Shown here in pieces: positions 1 to 5,646 of a stretch of 6,883 nucleotides of DNA. The notes below the pieces were generated by a model, which was given only the letters and a program-made list of their open reading frames with translations, was not told the DNA's origin and did no database searches. Numbering within the stretch: position 1 is the stretch's first letter; every line of letters begins with the position of its first letter. Origin of the DNA: Alistipes sp. CAG:514 (GTDB lineage: Bacteria; Bacteroidota; Bacteroidia; Bacteroidales; UBA932); contig HF985995.1 in assembly GCA_000431015.1 (NCBI GenBank), positions 1 through 6,883 on the forward strand, written 5' to 3'. A program made the translations under genes and the position numbers.

Positions 1-61
1 TGGCAGCGGCCCTGTCGTGTACGACATCATGGGATTCCGCGTGGTGCGGTCTCTCAAATAA
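1..61 (+). CDS. C-terminal end of a protein, possibly SUMF1/formylglycine-generating-enzyme family (partial)
   Basis: Reading from base 2, the plus strand is open for 19 codons (GSGPVVYDIMGFRVVRSLK) and ends in TAA at 59-61. The gene starts outside the window. The ending GFRVVRSLK resembles the extreme C-terminus of SUMF1-domain proteins (PF03781), which in Bacteroidetes often finish with a GFR(V/L)VR strand. This is a short resemblance from memory, so the family is tentative, while the presence of a gene end is well supported by the strong hairpin terminator that follows 14 nt after the stop. Catalytic residues, and whether the protein is exported, cannot be judged from this fragment. Confidence 0.5.
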   Translation, partial: GSGPVVYDIMGFRVVRSLK

Positions 62-75
62 GAAGGCACATAACG

Positions 76-115
76 ATGAAGAGAGGATGTCAGACCGGCA
101 TCCTCTCTTTATTTA
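76..115 (+). terminator. Rho-independent terminator after the plus-strand gene end
   Basis: The left arm (76-89) and right arm (99-112) pair over 14 positions with a single G-U pair; the core AGAGAGGATG / CATCCTCTCT is a perfect 10-bp match. The loop is 9 nt and can tighten by further pairing. The right arm runs into a T-rich tail (TCTTTATTTAT), which suits plus-strand termination. It lies 14 nt after the stop at 61. In the other orientation the tail is less T-rich, so termination there would be weaker. Confidence 0.85.
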
Positions 116-302
116 TAAGCGCGGGACTCATAGCACAAAAAAAATGCGCAGACTGTCATATCCGGACAAAGGGCTTATCCATAAACTTGATTTTTATGCA
201 AATATAAGCAAATAAACTAAAAGTTCACAAGGTTGTGGACCACAAGATTGTGAACTTCGTTAAAAAATGTTTACCCAACTAAGATAGGAATCAACAGAAC
301 AC
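116..302. other. AT-rich intergenic region between converging transcription units
   Basis: This gap separates the plus-strand gene end on the left from the minus-strand operon on the right. Apart from the palindrome at 221-257 I see no gene in it. A 23-codon reading frame begins at an ATG at 144 after an A-run, but nothing supports its being real. A minus-strand TATATTTG at 199-206 matches the Bacteroidetes -7 consensus, and a weak TTATCCATA at 175-183 resembles a DnaA box with one mismatch. Neither has independent support. Confidence 0.6.
210..257 (-). terminator. Interrupted palindrome, probable terminator of the pyrE operon
   Basis: A perfect 10-bp inverted repeat, AAGTTCACAA (221-230) and TTGTGAACTT (248-257), encloses a second small inverted repeat (TTGTG/CACAA within 233-245). 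On the minus strand the structure is followed by a T-rich run (CTTTTAGTTTATTTG), the expected shape for an intrinsic terminator 45 nt after the stop of the TPR gene. On the plus strand no T run follows. The nested symmetry is also compatible with a protein-binding site, so the terminator role is an inference. Confidence 0.6.
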
Positions 303-1226
303 CTATTTCAAAGCATCCAGACGGGCCTGGGCGGAGGCTTTCTCGGTCTCGTCAGGGGTGACGCGGATCAGCATCGGGAGATATTTCCTCTCCAGTTTGG
401 TGTTCCTGTCGCTGCGGGCGAGAAGGACACAGTTCTTGATGGCGGTGTAGTCGTCCGGACTCTTTTTCAGAACCTTGTTGTACATCTTCAGGGCGGTCTT
501 GCTGTCGTGCTTGTAGACCAGATAGTAAGAACCGAGGTTCGTCATGTAGACAGTGTTGCCGGGATAATAGGCCAACATCTTCTCGGACAGCTCCTTGAAA
601 GCATCGAAGCAATGCGGAGTGCCGATCTTGAAGAAGGCGTAGCAATATTCCTGCATCAGGGAAGGGAAGAAATCCTCGCCCTGCTCCACTCCGGGATAGA
701 CCCACGAAGGATGGCTGTGACCGTTGTAGTCGATCAGGGCCTTAAGGCCGGCGAGCGCCATGTCAGGGCTGTCCTTCTCGTAGCCGATCAGCGAGGAGAT
801 CTTGAACAGCCTGAGATCCAAGCGGTCAGGATTCAGCTCGATGGCCTTTTCGATAGCCTGGGTCGCCTTGCCGAAAAGCTCATCGTCGTACGAGACCACC
901 TGGAAATAGTTCACCTCACGGCCAAGAGAGTCCTTAAGCGTGAGTGTCGGGGCGTTGCCGAGGTACTTCGGCGAATCCTTGACCTCAATCGAGGCCGACT
1001 GGCTCTTGGTCAGATAGTACGAGAACTTGCCCAGCAGCATGTCCGTGTCCTCCGGATAGTCCTTCTCCCAACGCTGCAGCAGGGTCTCGATGCCCACACC
1101 GTCGGCGCCGAGCTTGGAGACCAGGAGATTGTAGCGGTCGAGGTAGTCCTTCTGGGACTGCTTGGTCTGCGCCGAAAGGGGCAGGAGGGTTAAGACCGCC
1201 AGTAGGGTCAAAAGTATTCTTTTCAT
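303..1226 (-). CDS. Exported tetratricopeptide-repeat protein of unknown function
   Basis: I chose the ATG at 1226, giving 307 aa, because the protein then begins with a clean signal peptide: MKR, a hydrophobic stretch (ILLTLLAVLTLLPL), and SAQ at residues 18-20. Cleavage is expected near A19/Q20. There is no lipobox cysteine, so a periplasmic protein is more likely than a lipoprotein. An in-frame ATG at 1244 would add six residues and overlap the upstream gene by 8 nt. TPR-like helical pairs are visible around residues 116-145 (ATQAIEKAIELNPD) and 223-260 (ALKMYNKVLKKSPDD), the first with the typical ending N-P-D and the second with the variant S-P-D. TPRs bind proteins, but the partner is unknown. 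It is the last gene of the pyrE operon, starting 10 nt after the methyltransferase stop and followed by the palindromic terminator. Confidence 0.85.
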   Translation of the reverse strand: MKRILLTLLAVLTLLPLSAQTKQSQKDYLDRYNLLVSKLGADGVGIETLLQRWEKDYPEDTDMLLGKFSYYLTKSQSASIEVKDSPKYLGNAPTLTLKDSLGREVNYFQVVSYDDELFGKATQAIEKAIELNPDRLDLRLFKISSLIGYEKDSPDMALAGLKALIDYNGHSHPSWVYPGVEQGEDFFPSLMQEYCYAFFKIGTPHCFDAFKELSEKMLAYYPGNTVYMTNLGSYYLVYKHDSKTALKMYNKVLKKSPDDYTAIKNCVLLARSDRNTKLERKYLPMLIRVTPDETEKASAQARLDALK

Positions 1227-1236
1227 ATTCAATAAT

Positions 1237-2574
1237 TTACACATCCATTTTAATTTTCCTTCCCTGCGGGTGCAGGTTGTTGCAACGGTTGCCGAGATTC
1301 TTCACGAAGCCGAGAGGATGCCCCTCGAAACGCACCAGCACGAATCCTTTCGGAGCATCTTTCAGGAATATGCTGTCACGGTGCAGGTATCTCAGAGCGG
1401 TCTCCCGGTCAAGATCCGCCACAGGGAAGGCCCCGTCCGGCAGCGCCAGGCTCAAGGCCCAGTCAGCCGATGGCACAAGGTCGCGGCCTTTCAACTCCCC
1501 CTTCGCCGCCCCCGCCTGCACCGGGCGCAAGATTTCCAGCGCGGCGACCTCACGGACAATCGATTCAGGAATATGTATGAGCAGGTCCCCCTTCCTTCTT
1601 TCGCCCGCCCCGACGGCAGGTTTTCCGGTAAGCCTGAACTCCCTTGCACCGGAACTTTTCCTCAAGGCCGAGACAAACTGCCCCTCGCCCTCCACAAATC
1701 CCGGAACGAGCAGCCCACCGGTCCTGGTGGGGATCACCCCGGGGAGAGATGAGTAGGCATATTCATAAATCCCGCCGCCCAACTCCCGTGCGGTCCATTC
1801 CATCATCGCATCGTTCTCCGCTTCCTCGAAGGTGCAGGTCGAATAGACCAGCGCACCGCCGCCGCGGAGCGACGGCCAGACATCGCCAATGATCCTCTTT
1901 TGCCTTGTGGCACAAAGGTTTACCACGCTCTCCGACCAGTCCTCGACCGCCTTGGCATCCTTGCGGAACATTCCCTCGCCCGAGCAGGGAACATCGGTCA
2001 CGATGATGTCGAAAAAGCCCTCAAGCCTTGCGAACGCCTTCGGATCGACGCTTGTGACAACCACGTTCGGATCGCCCCAGACCGCGATGTTGTCGGCAAG
2101 GACGGAGACTCTTGAGCGCATCACCTCGTTGGAGACCAGCAGGAAACCGTCCCCGAACGCCGTCCGCAGGGAAGCCGCCAGATCAGTGCTCTTCCCGCCC
2201 GGGGCGGCGCAGAGATCCAGAACCCTCAGCGGCCTGCCGCTATCCCTGAAATCTGAAAGAGTATTTCTGAATATCTCCCCGACGGCCATCGCCGAGGAAT
2301 CCTGGACATAGTAGCATCCGCAATGGAAAAGAGGATCCAAAGTGAATCGCGGCCTTTCCTCCAGCATGAATCCGCACGGACTCCACGGCACATTCCGGAC
2401 ATCTGTCCCGAAATGCGCCTTCGCGAATGAGCCAGGATCGGCGACCTTGAAAGGATTGACACGGACAGACACCGAAGCGGGCCTGTGAAAGGCCTCCACG
2501 GCGACTCCGGCTCTTTCAGGGCCTATCGCCCCGGCCAGGATGCCACGCAGCACGATGTCGTCCAACTCCCGCAT
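1237..2574 (-). CDS. rsmF: RsmF/NOL1-NOP2-Sun family rRNA (cytosine-C5)-methyltransferase
   Basis: This 445-aa protein is a SAM-dependent RNA m5C methyltransferase acting on rRNA in the cytoplasm. The N-terminal part (about 1-110) includes SVRVNPFK and YYVQDSSAM, typical of the Sun/RsmF group. The Rossmann core carries the SAM-binding motif DLCAAPGGKST (120-130), motif IV VTDVPCSGEGMFRK with Cys197, and motif VI YSTCTFEEAEND with Cys247. These are the two cysteines used for catalysis and product release in this family. The C-terminal region ends in LGFVKNLGNRCNNLHPQG (about 421-438), matching the PUA-like RNA-binding domain of RsmF/YebU-type enzymes. It is slightly shorter than E. coli RsmF (about 480 aa). 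By analogy the target would be 16S rRNA, but the exact cytosine is not shown by the sequence, so the symbol is by family. Its ATG directly abuts the TAG of the preceding SRPBCC gene, suggesting translational coupling. Confidence 0.92.
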   Translation of the reverse strand: MRELDDIVLRGILAGAIGPERAGVAVEAFHRPASVSVRVNPFKVADPGSFAKAHFGTDVRNVPWSPCGFMLEERPRFTLDPLFHCGCYYVQDSSAMAVGEIFRNTLSDFRDSGRPLRVLDLCAAPGGKSTDLAASLRTAFGDGFLLVSNEVMRSRVSVLADNIAVWGDPNVVVTSVDPKAFARLEGFFDIIVTDVPCSGEGMFRKDAKAVEDWSESVVNLCATRQKRIIGDVWPSLRGGGALVYSTCTFEEAENDAMMEWTARELGGGIYEYAYSSLPGVIPTRTGGLLVPGFVEGEGQFVSALRKSSGAREFRLTGKPAVGAGERRKGDLLIHIPESIVREVAALEILRPVQAGAAKGELKGRDLVPSADWALSLALPDGAFPVADLDRETALRYLHRDSIFLKDAPKGFVLVRFEGHPLGFVKNLGNRCNNLHPQGRKIKMDV

Positions 2575-3054
2575 CTACTGTTGATTACCGTCGAGTTTCT
2601 CCCTCATCTTCCGGAGCGTCTCCTCATCGATACCCTCAGGCATCCTGCCCTCGGACATCGCCACGAGACCGTCCACCATCCTGTCCATTGCCTCGCGGAT
2701 CTTACCGCCAAGCATCATCTTCATCATAAGATTCAGATCAGCATGGAACTCAATGTGGAAATCGGTCTTGGACGGATCGTTCGGAACGGCGTCGAAGAAC
2801 AGGGTGCCGCCGAACTGGAACGGAGCGCCGTTGTCGATGAACTCTATGCTGGAGTACGGAGTCCTGTTCTTTACCATCACTCCGATCTTGAACCCCTGCA
2901 CGGTGGCGGAAATCGTGTCATAGTCAGCTTCCACACCGGCCTTCTTCTCCTCCGGGAGGAACTGAAGGAAGTTTCGCATGTCCACAAAGGCCATGTACAG
3001 TTCGAACGGTTGCTTGGCGACCAATCCGTGCTTGCTTGTGATCTCTGTTGCCAT
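2575..3054 (-). CDS. SRPBCC (START/polyketide-cyclase-like) family protein, function unknown
   Basis: The frame is open upstream to 3177, but that would overlap the end of pyrE. The ATG at 3054, 16 nt after the pyrE stop, gives a 159-aa protein starting MATEITSKHG. The start KHGLVAKQPFELYMAFVDMRNFLQFLP (about 8-34) followed by alternating beta-strand segments (SATVQGFKIGVMV, SSIEFIDN, FGGTLFFDAV, DFHIEFHADLN) and a long C-terminal helix (about 107-156) is the helix-grip pattern of the SRPBCC fold, which usually binds a hydrophobic ligand. I see no catalytic motif. There is no signal peptide, so it is cytoplasmic. In Bacteroides, as I recall, a similar small protein also follows pyrE, so it is a conserved neighbour of unknown job. 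Its TAG (2575-2577) touches the methyltransferase ATG with no spacer. Confidence 0.85.
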   Translation of the reverse strand: MATEITSKHGLVAKQPFELYMAFVDMRNFLQFLPEEKKAGVEADYDTISATVQGFKIGVMVKNRTPYSSIEFIDNGAPFQFGGTLFFDAVPNDPSKTDFHIEFHADLNLMMKMMLGGKIREAMDRMVDGLVAMSEGRMPEGIDEETLRKMREKLDGNQQ

Positions 3055-3070
3055 AGTTATATTCCTTGTA

Positions 3071-3706
3071 TTATTGTTTTCTCCATTCGGAAGGATTCCG
3101 CCTCCACTGACGCAGGATCTCGACATCCGACTCGCGGACATAGCCTGTGGCCGTCGCCTCCTCGATGAGAGCGTCATAGCAGGAAAGAGTCCTCAGCCTC
3201 ACGCCCTCCTCCTCGAAACGCCGCGCGGCCAGATCAAATCCGTAGGTGAAGATGGCCACCATCCCGAGAACCTCGGCACCGGCGTCACGCAAAGCCTTGA
3301 CCGCAGCCAGACTGCTCATCCCTGTAGAGATAAGATCCTCGATCACAACAACTTTCGCACCTTTAGGGAGTACACCCTCTATCTGCGATCCGGTTCCGTG
3401 ATCCTTTGGCTTCGGGCGCACGTACACGAACGGCTTCTCCAGCCTGTCAGCCGCAAGAACCCCGTGCGCGATCGCACCGGTGGCGACACCGGCCACGATC
3501 CCGGCCTCCGGGCATTCCTTCGCCGCGGTCTCGGCAAGCCAGCCGGCGACCTTGGAACGCAGCAACGGATCGGAAAGAATCCTGCGGTTGTCGCAGTAGA
3601 TCGGGGAATGCCAGCCGGAAGCCCAGGTGAACGGCTCGTCAGGCCTGAGCAGCACAGCCTTTATGCGAAGAAGCTCGGAAGCAAGTTGTCTGTCTATAGA
3701 TTCCAT
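3071..3706 (-). CDS. pyrE: Orotate phosphoribosyltransferase
   Basis: This 211-aa cytoplasmic enzyme transfers ribose-5-phosphate from PRPP to orotate, forming orotidine 5'-monophosphate, the fifth step of de novo UMP synthesis. Visible landmarks are FTWASGWHSPIYCDNR (about 27-41), GVATGAIAHG (73-82), the flexible catalytic loop YVRPKPKDHGTGSQIEG (95-111, with Lys and His residues reaching into the neighbouring subunit in this family), and the PRPP-binding motif VVVIEDLISTGMSS (119-132). The length is normal (about 210 aa). It is the first gene of a minus-strand operon continuing into the SRPBCC, rRNA methyltransferase and TPR genes. The start ATG at 3704-3706 is the one giving MESIDRQLASELL. 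A TATATTTG box about 35 nt upstream is a good -7 candidate. Confidence 0.97.
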   Translation of the reverse strand: MESIDRQLASELLRIKAVLLRPDEPFTWASGWHSPIYCDNRRILSDPLLRSKVAGWLAETAAKECPEAGIVAGVATGAIAHGVLAADRLEKPFVYVRPKPKDHGTGSQIEGVLPKGAKVVVIEDLISTGMSSLAAVKALRDAGAEVLGMVAIFTYGFDLAARRFEEEGVRLRTLSCYDALIEEATATGYVRESDVEILRQWRRNPSEWRKQ

Positions 3707-3721
3707 ATCCTTTGATTTTAT

Positions 3722-3748
3722 TAACTTTGCACTTAGTTTACAAATATA
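3722..3748. promoter_or_regulatory. Divergent promoter region between pyrE and the Nudix gene
   Basis: The 73-nt AT-rich gap (3707-3779) must drive both divergent genes. On the minus strand TATATTTG (3748-3741) fits the Bacteroidetes -7 consensus TAnnTTTG and would start pyrE transcription around 30 nt before its ATG. On the plus strand TAACTTTG (3722-3729) fits the same consensus for the Nudix gene; an alternative is TTTG (3711-3714), 19 nt, then TAGTTTAC (3734-3741). The -33 elements are poor for the two best -7 boxes. The boxes are so close that the two promoters probably interfere with each other. No pyrimidine-sensing attenuator is evident. Confidence 0.45.
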
Positions 3749-4039
3749 ATAGTTTTACCTCAATATCCCACATCGCTGAATGCACAAGATTTACCTTGAG
3801 AAAAGATGCATGATTGTCTGCTCACCCGACGAACAGGCCCTGTCAGACCCCAACTCGATCGAACTCCACCTCGGGGAGAATCCGGACATCTCATCCCTGG
3901 TCTCCATGTTCGAGACATCGGAGAGTCTTGGGAGAATCTACATCCCCACATCCGACATCGAGGGTACCTACAAGAGTTTCTGTTCCAGGTTCAAGGAGGT
4001 CAACGCCGCCGGCGGGCTCCTTTCGAACAGGAGGGGAGA

Positions 4040-4101
4040 CGTGCTTCTGATCAGCAGGGACGGCCTCTGGCGTGCTTCTGATCAGCAGGAACGGCCTCTG
4101 G
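4040..4101 (+). repeat. 31-bp tandem direct repeat with one mismatch
   Basis: Copy one is 4040-4070 and copy two 4071-4101. They are adjacent with no spacer and differ at one base (G at 4059, A at 4090), which changes RDG to RNG in the encoded LLISR(D/N)GLW. Because 31 is not a multiple of three, the extra copy shifts the frame of the Nudix gene by one. Confidence 0.97.
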
Positions 4102-4422
4102 GATCTTCCCAAAGGACATCAGGAGAACGGAGAGGACATCCGGGTGACGGCCCTCAGGGAGGTGCAGGAGGAGACCGGGGTGGGAGACCTTGAGATTCGC
4201 GGACTGATCTGCGTCACGGATCATTGCTACCGGCGTGACGGAGTCTGGCACCTCAAGCACACCTGGTGGTACGACATGCTCTACACGGATCCGGTGAACC
4301 TCACTCCCCAGCGGGACGAGGACATCACAAAGGCCGCATGGGTGGCCAGGTCCGGGCTGTCACCCTACCTGAAGAACACCTATCCGTCCATAGTGGAGGT
4401 GTTCAGGGAGGCAAAAATCTAG
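4072..4422 (+). CDS. Catalytic fragment of the disrupted Nudix hydrolase
   Basis: This is the downstream half of the broken Nudix gene, open for 116 codons from a GTG inside the second repeat copy. It keeps LLISRNGLWDLPKG, the whole Nudix box (GHQENGE then REVQEETGV) with its metal-binding glutamates, and the C-terminal helix SIVEVFREAKI. It lacks the N-terminal region (about 87 residues) and part of the first strand of the Nudix fold. GTG 4072 is only the earliest usable codon after the duplication, with no ribosome-binding site that I can recognise. I therefore regard this as the 3' part of one gene rather than an independent one, though short Nudix proteins of 120-130 aa do exist. Confidence 0.5.
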   Translation: MLLISRNGLWDLPKGHQENGEDIRVTALREVQEETGVGDLEIRGLICVTDHCYRRDGVWHLKHTWWYDMLYTDPVNLTPQRDEDITKAAWVARSGLSPYLKNTYPSIVEVFREAKI

Positions 4423-4498
4423 AACAGCTAAAAAAATGAAACATTCCGCCCACCGTTGCCGTATAATAAAAGCTTGACTATAATGATTGTTATCGAAT

Positions 4499-5548
4499 AT
4501 GAAGCTTTCACAATTCCAATTCCTTCTTCCGAAGGAGCGAGTGGCTCAGGAGCCGACAAGATGGCGTGACGAATGCAGACTTATGGTTGTCCACAAGGAC
4601 ACCGGCGAGATTGAGCACAGGATATTCAAAGACATCATAGACTACTTCGGCAAAGGTGACACTTTCGTGTTCAACGACACCAAGGTGTTTCCAGCCCGTC
4701 TCTACGGCAAGAAAGAAAAGACCGGCGCCGACATCATGGTCTTTCTCCTCAGGGAACTCAACCGCGAGCAGCATCTGTGGGATGTGATTGTGGATCCGGC
4801 AAGGAAGATCCGCATCGGCAACAAGCTTTATTTCGGTGACGACCAGAGCCTTGTGGCCGAGGTTATCGACAACACAACCTCCAGAGGCAGGACTCTGAGG
4901 TTCCTCTATGACGGCCCTTACGACGAGTTCAAGAAGTCCCTCTTCGGACTCGGTGAGATTCCTGTTCCGAAATGGGTGAAGTCCAGGATCTCTCCGGAGG
5001 ACAACGAGAACTACCAGACGATCTTCGCCAGGAACGAGGGTGCGGTGGCGGTTCCGGCGGCAGGCACGCACTTTAGCCGCGAACTGTTCAACAGGATGAC
5101 TCTCAAAGACATCGAAAAGGCTTTCATCACGGAGCACATGGGCATAGGACAGTTCCGCAGGGTGGACGTGGAGGATCTTTCCAAGCACCGGATGGATTCC
5201 GAGAGGCTCATCATCACAGATGAGGCTTGCGAGATCATCAACAGGGCCAAGAACGGCGGACACAAGGTTCTGGCCGTTGGCACGACCGTACTCAGAGGCC
5301 TTGAGACCTATGTGACGACCACGCATGAGGTGAAGCCTTACGACGGATGGACCAACAAGTTCATCTTCCCGCCTTACGACTTCTCCGTACCAGACGCGGT
5401 TGTCTCCAACTTCCATCTTCCAGAATCGACCATGCTGATGGCCGTGGCCGCCTTCGGCGGCTTCAGCCACATCATGAACGCCTACCAGGTAGCCCTTGAC
5501 GAGGGGTACCGCTTCGGGCCTTACGGGGACGCCATGCTGGTGATTTAG
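4499..5548 (+). CDS. queA: S-adenosylmethionine:tRNA ribosyltransferase-isomerase
   Basis: QueA moves the ribosyl part of SAM onto 7-aminomethyl-7-deazaguanine at tRNA position 34, giving epoxyqueuosine, the next-to-last step of queuosine synthesis. The ATG at 4499 gives 349 aa, the family's usual length; a TTG at 4487 would add four residues without benefit. Family signatures run through the whole protein: MKLSQFQF, RDECRLMVV (23-31), FNDTKVFPARLYG (58-70), WDVIVDPARKIRIG (94-107), THFSRELF (190-197), VDVEDLSKHRMDSE (222-235), AVGTTVLRGLET (259-270), GWTNKFIFPPYDF (283-295), SNFHLPEST (303-311) and EGYRFGPYGDAML (335-347). The style is that of Bacteroidetes QueA. It lies 76 nt after the Nudix gene on the same strand; a TATAAT-like stretch is present in the gap, but I see no clear TAnnTTTG promoter and no preQ1 riboswitch. 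The region 5549-5646, between it and the convergent dprA, has no gene I can support. Confidence 0.97.
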   Translation: MKLSQFQFLLPKERVAQEPTRWRDECRLMVVHKDTGEIEHRIFKDIIDYFGKGDTFVFNDTKVFPARLYGKKEKTGADIMVFLLRELNREQHLWDVIVDPARKIRIGNKLYFGDDQSLVAEVIDNTTSRGRTLRFLYDGPYDEFKKSLFGLGEIPVPKWVKSRISPEDNENYQTIFARNEGAVAVPAAGTHFSRELFNRMTLKDIEKAFITEHMGIGQFRRVDVEDLSKHRMDSERLIITDEACEIINRAKNGGHKVLAVGTTVLRGLETYVTTTHEVKPYDGWTNKFIFPPYDFSVPDAVVSNFHLPESTMLMAVAAFGGFSHIMNAYQVALDEGYRFGPYGDAMLVI

Positions 5549-5646
5549 TAAGCGTTAAAGAATAAGCTGGTGAAGATTTGGCGGTATTTTCGAGGATGGA
5601 TTTCTTTTGGAAGAAGGAGTGTGCCGGCGTATTTTTCAAGGATTAC

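Larger units (their letters stand above)
3780..4422 (+). pseudogene. Nudix hydrolase gene interrupted by a 31-bp tandem duplication (frameshift)
   Basis: Read from the ATG at 3780, the frame is sensible for 97 codons (MHKIYLEKRC... to DVLLISRDGLW), then shifts and ends in TGA at 4191-4193 with about 40 unrelated residues. The correct continuation lies one frame over. Deleting one copy of the 31-bp repeat at 4040-4101 restores a 203-aa protein with a complete Nudix box at residues 102-124: G-x5-E (GHQENGE), x7, then REVQEETGV. It also restores the flanking LWDLPKG and the downstream LKHTWWYDM strand. Nudix enzymes hydrolyse nucleoside diphosphates linked to another moiety; the substrate here is unknown. 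About 80 N-terminal residues precede the Nudix fold. The gene diverges from pyrE. As given, the full-length product cannot be made without frameshifting; an assembly artefact is the main alternative to a true pseudogene. Confidence 0.8.

Noticed and set aside
144..215. Plus-strand 23-codon frame (MRRLSYPDKG...) after an A-run in the left intergenic gap
   Set aside because: Too short, with no downstream gene on that strand to regulate as a leader peptide, and no recognisable sequence. It ends just before the palindrome, which looks coincidental.
175..257. Origin-like cluster: TTATCCATA plus TTGTGG/TTGTGA words in AT-rich DNA
   Set aside because: Only one word comes close to a DnaA box (one mismatch), the others match poorly, and neither dnaA nor other origin-associated genes are present.
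507..1193. Long plus-strand open frame across the TPR gene
   Set aside because: It is antisense to a gene with a signal peptide and TPR motifs; the long open frame follows from the GC-rich codon bias.
4423..4498. preQ1 riboswitch before queA
   Set aside because: The gap has an A-run (CTAAAAAAATG), but I could not find a stem-loop with the pseudoknot arrangement of preQ1 aptamers, and queA is not the usual target.
4508..5470. Long minus-strand open frame across queA
   Set aside because: It is the antisense shadow of a clearly recognised queA; its translation is low-complexity-like and matches no family I know.
5549..5646. Shared terminator in the queA-dprA convergent gap
   Set aside because: Only short arms (TTCTT/AAGAA, GCCGG/CCGGC) are present, without a good T-run; too weak to annotate.
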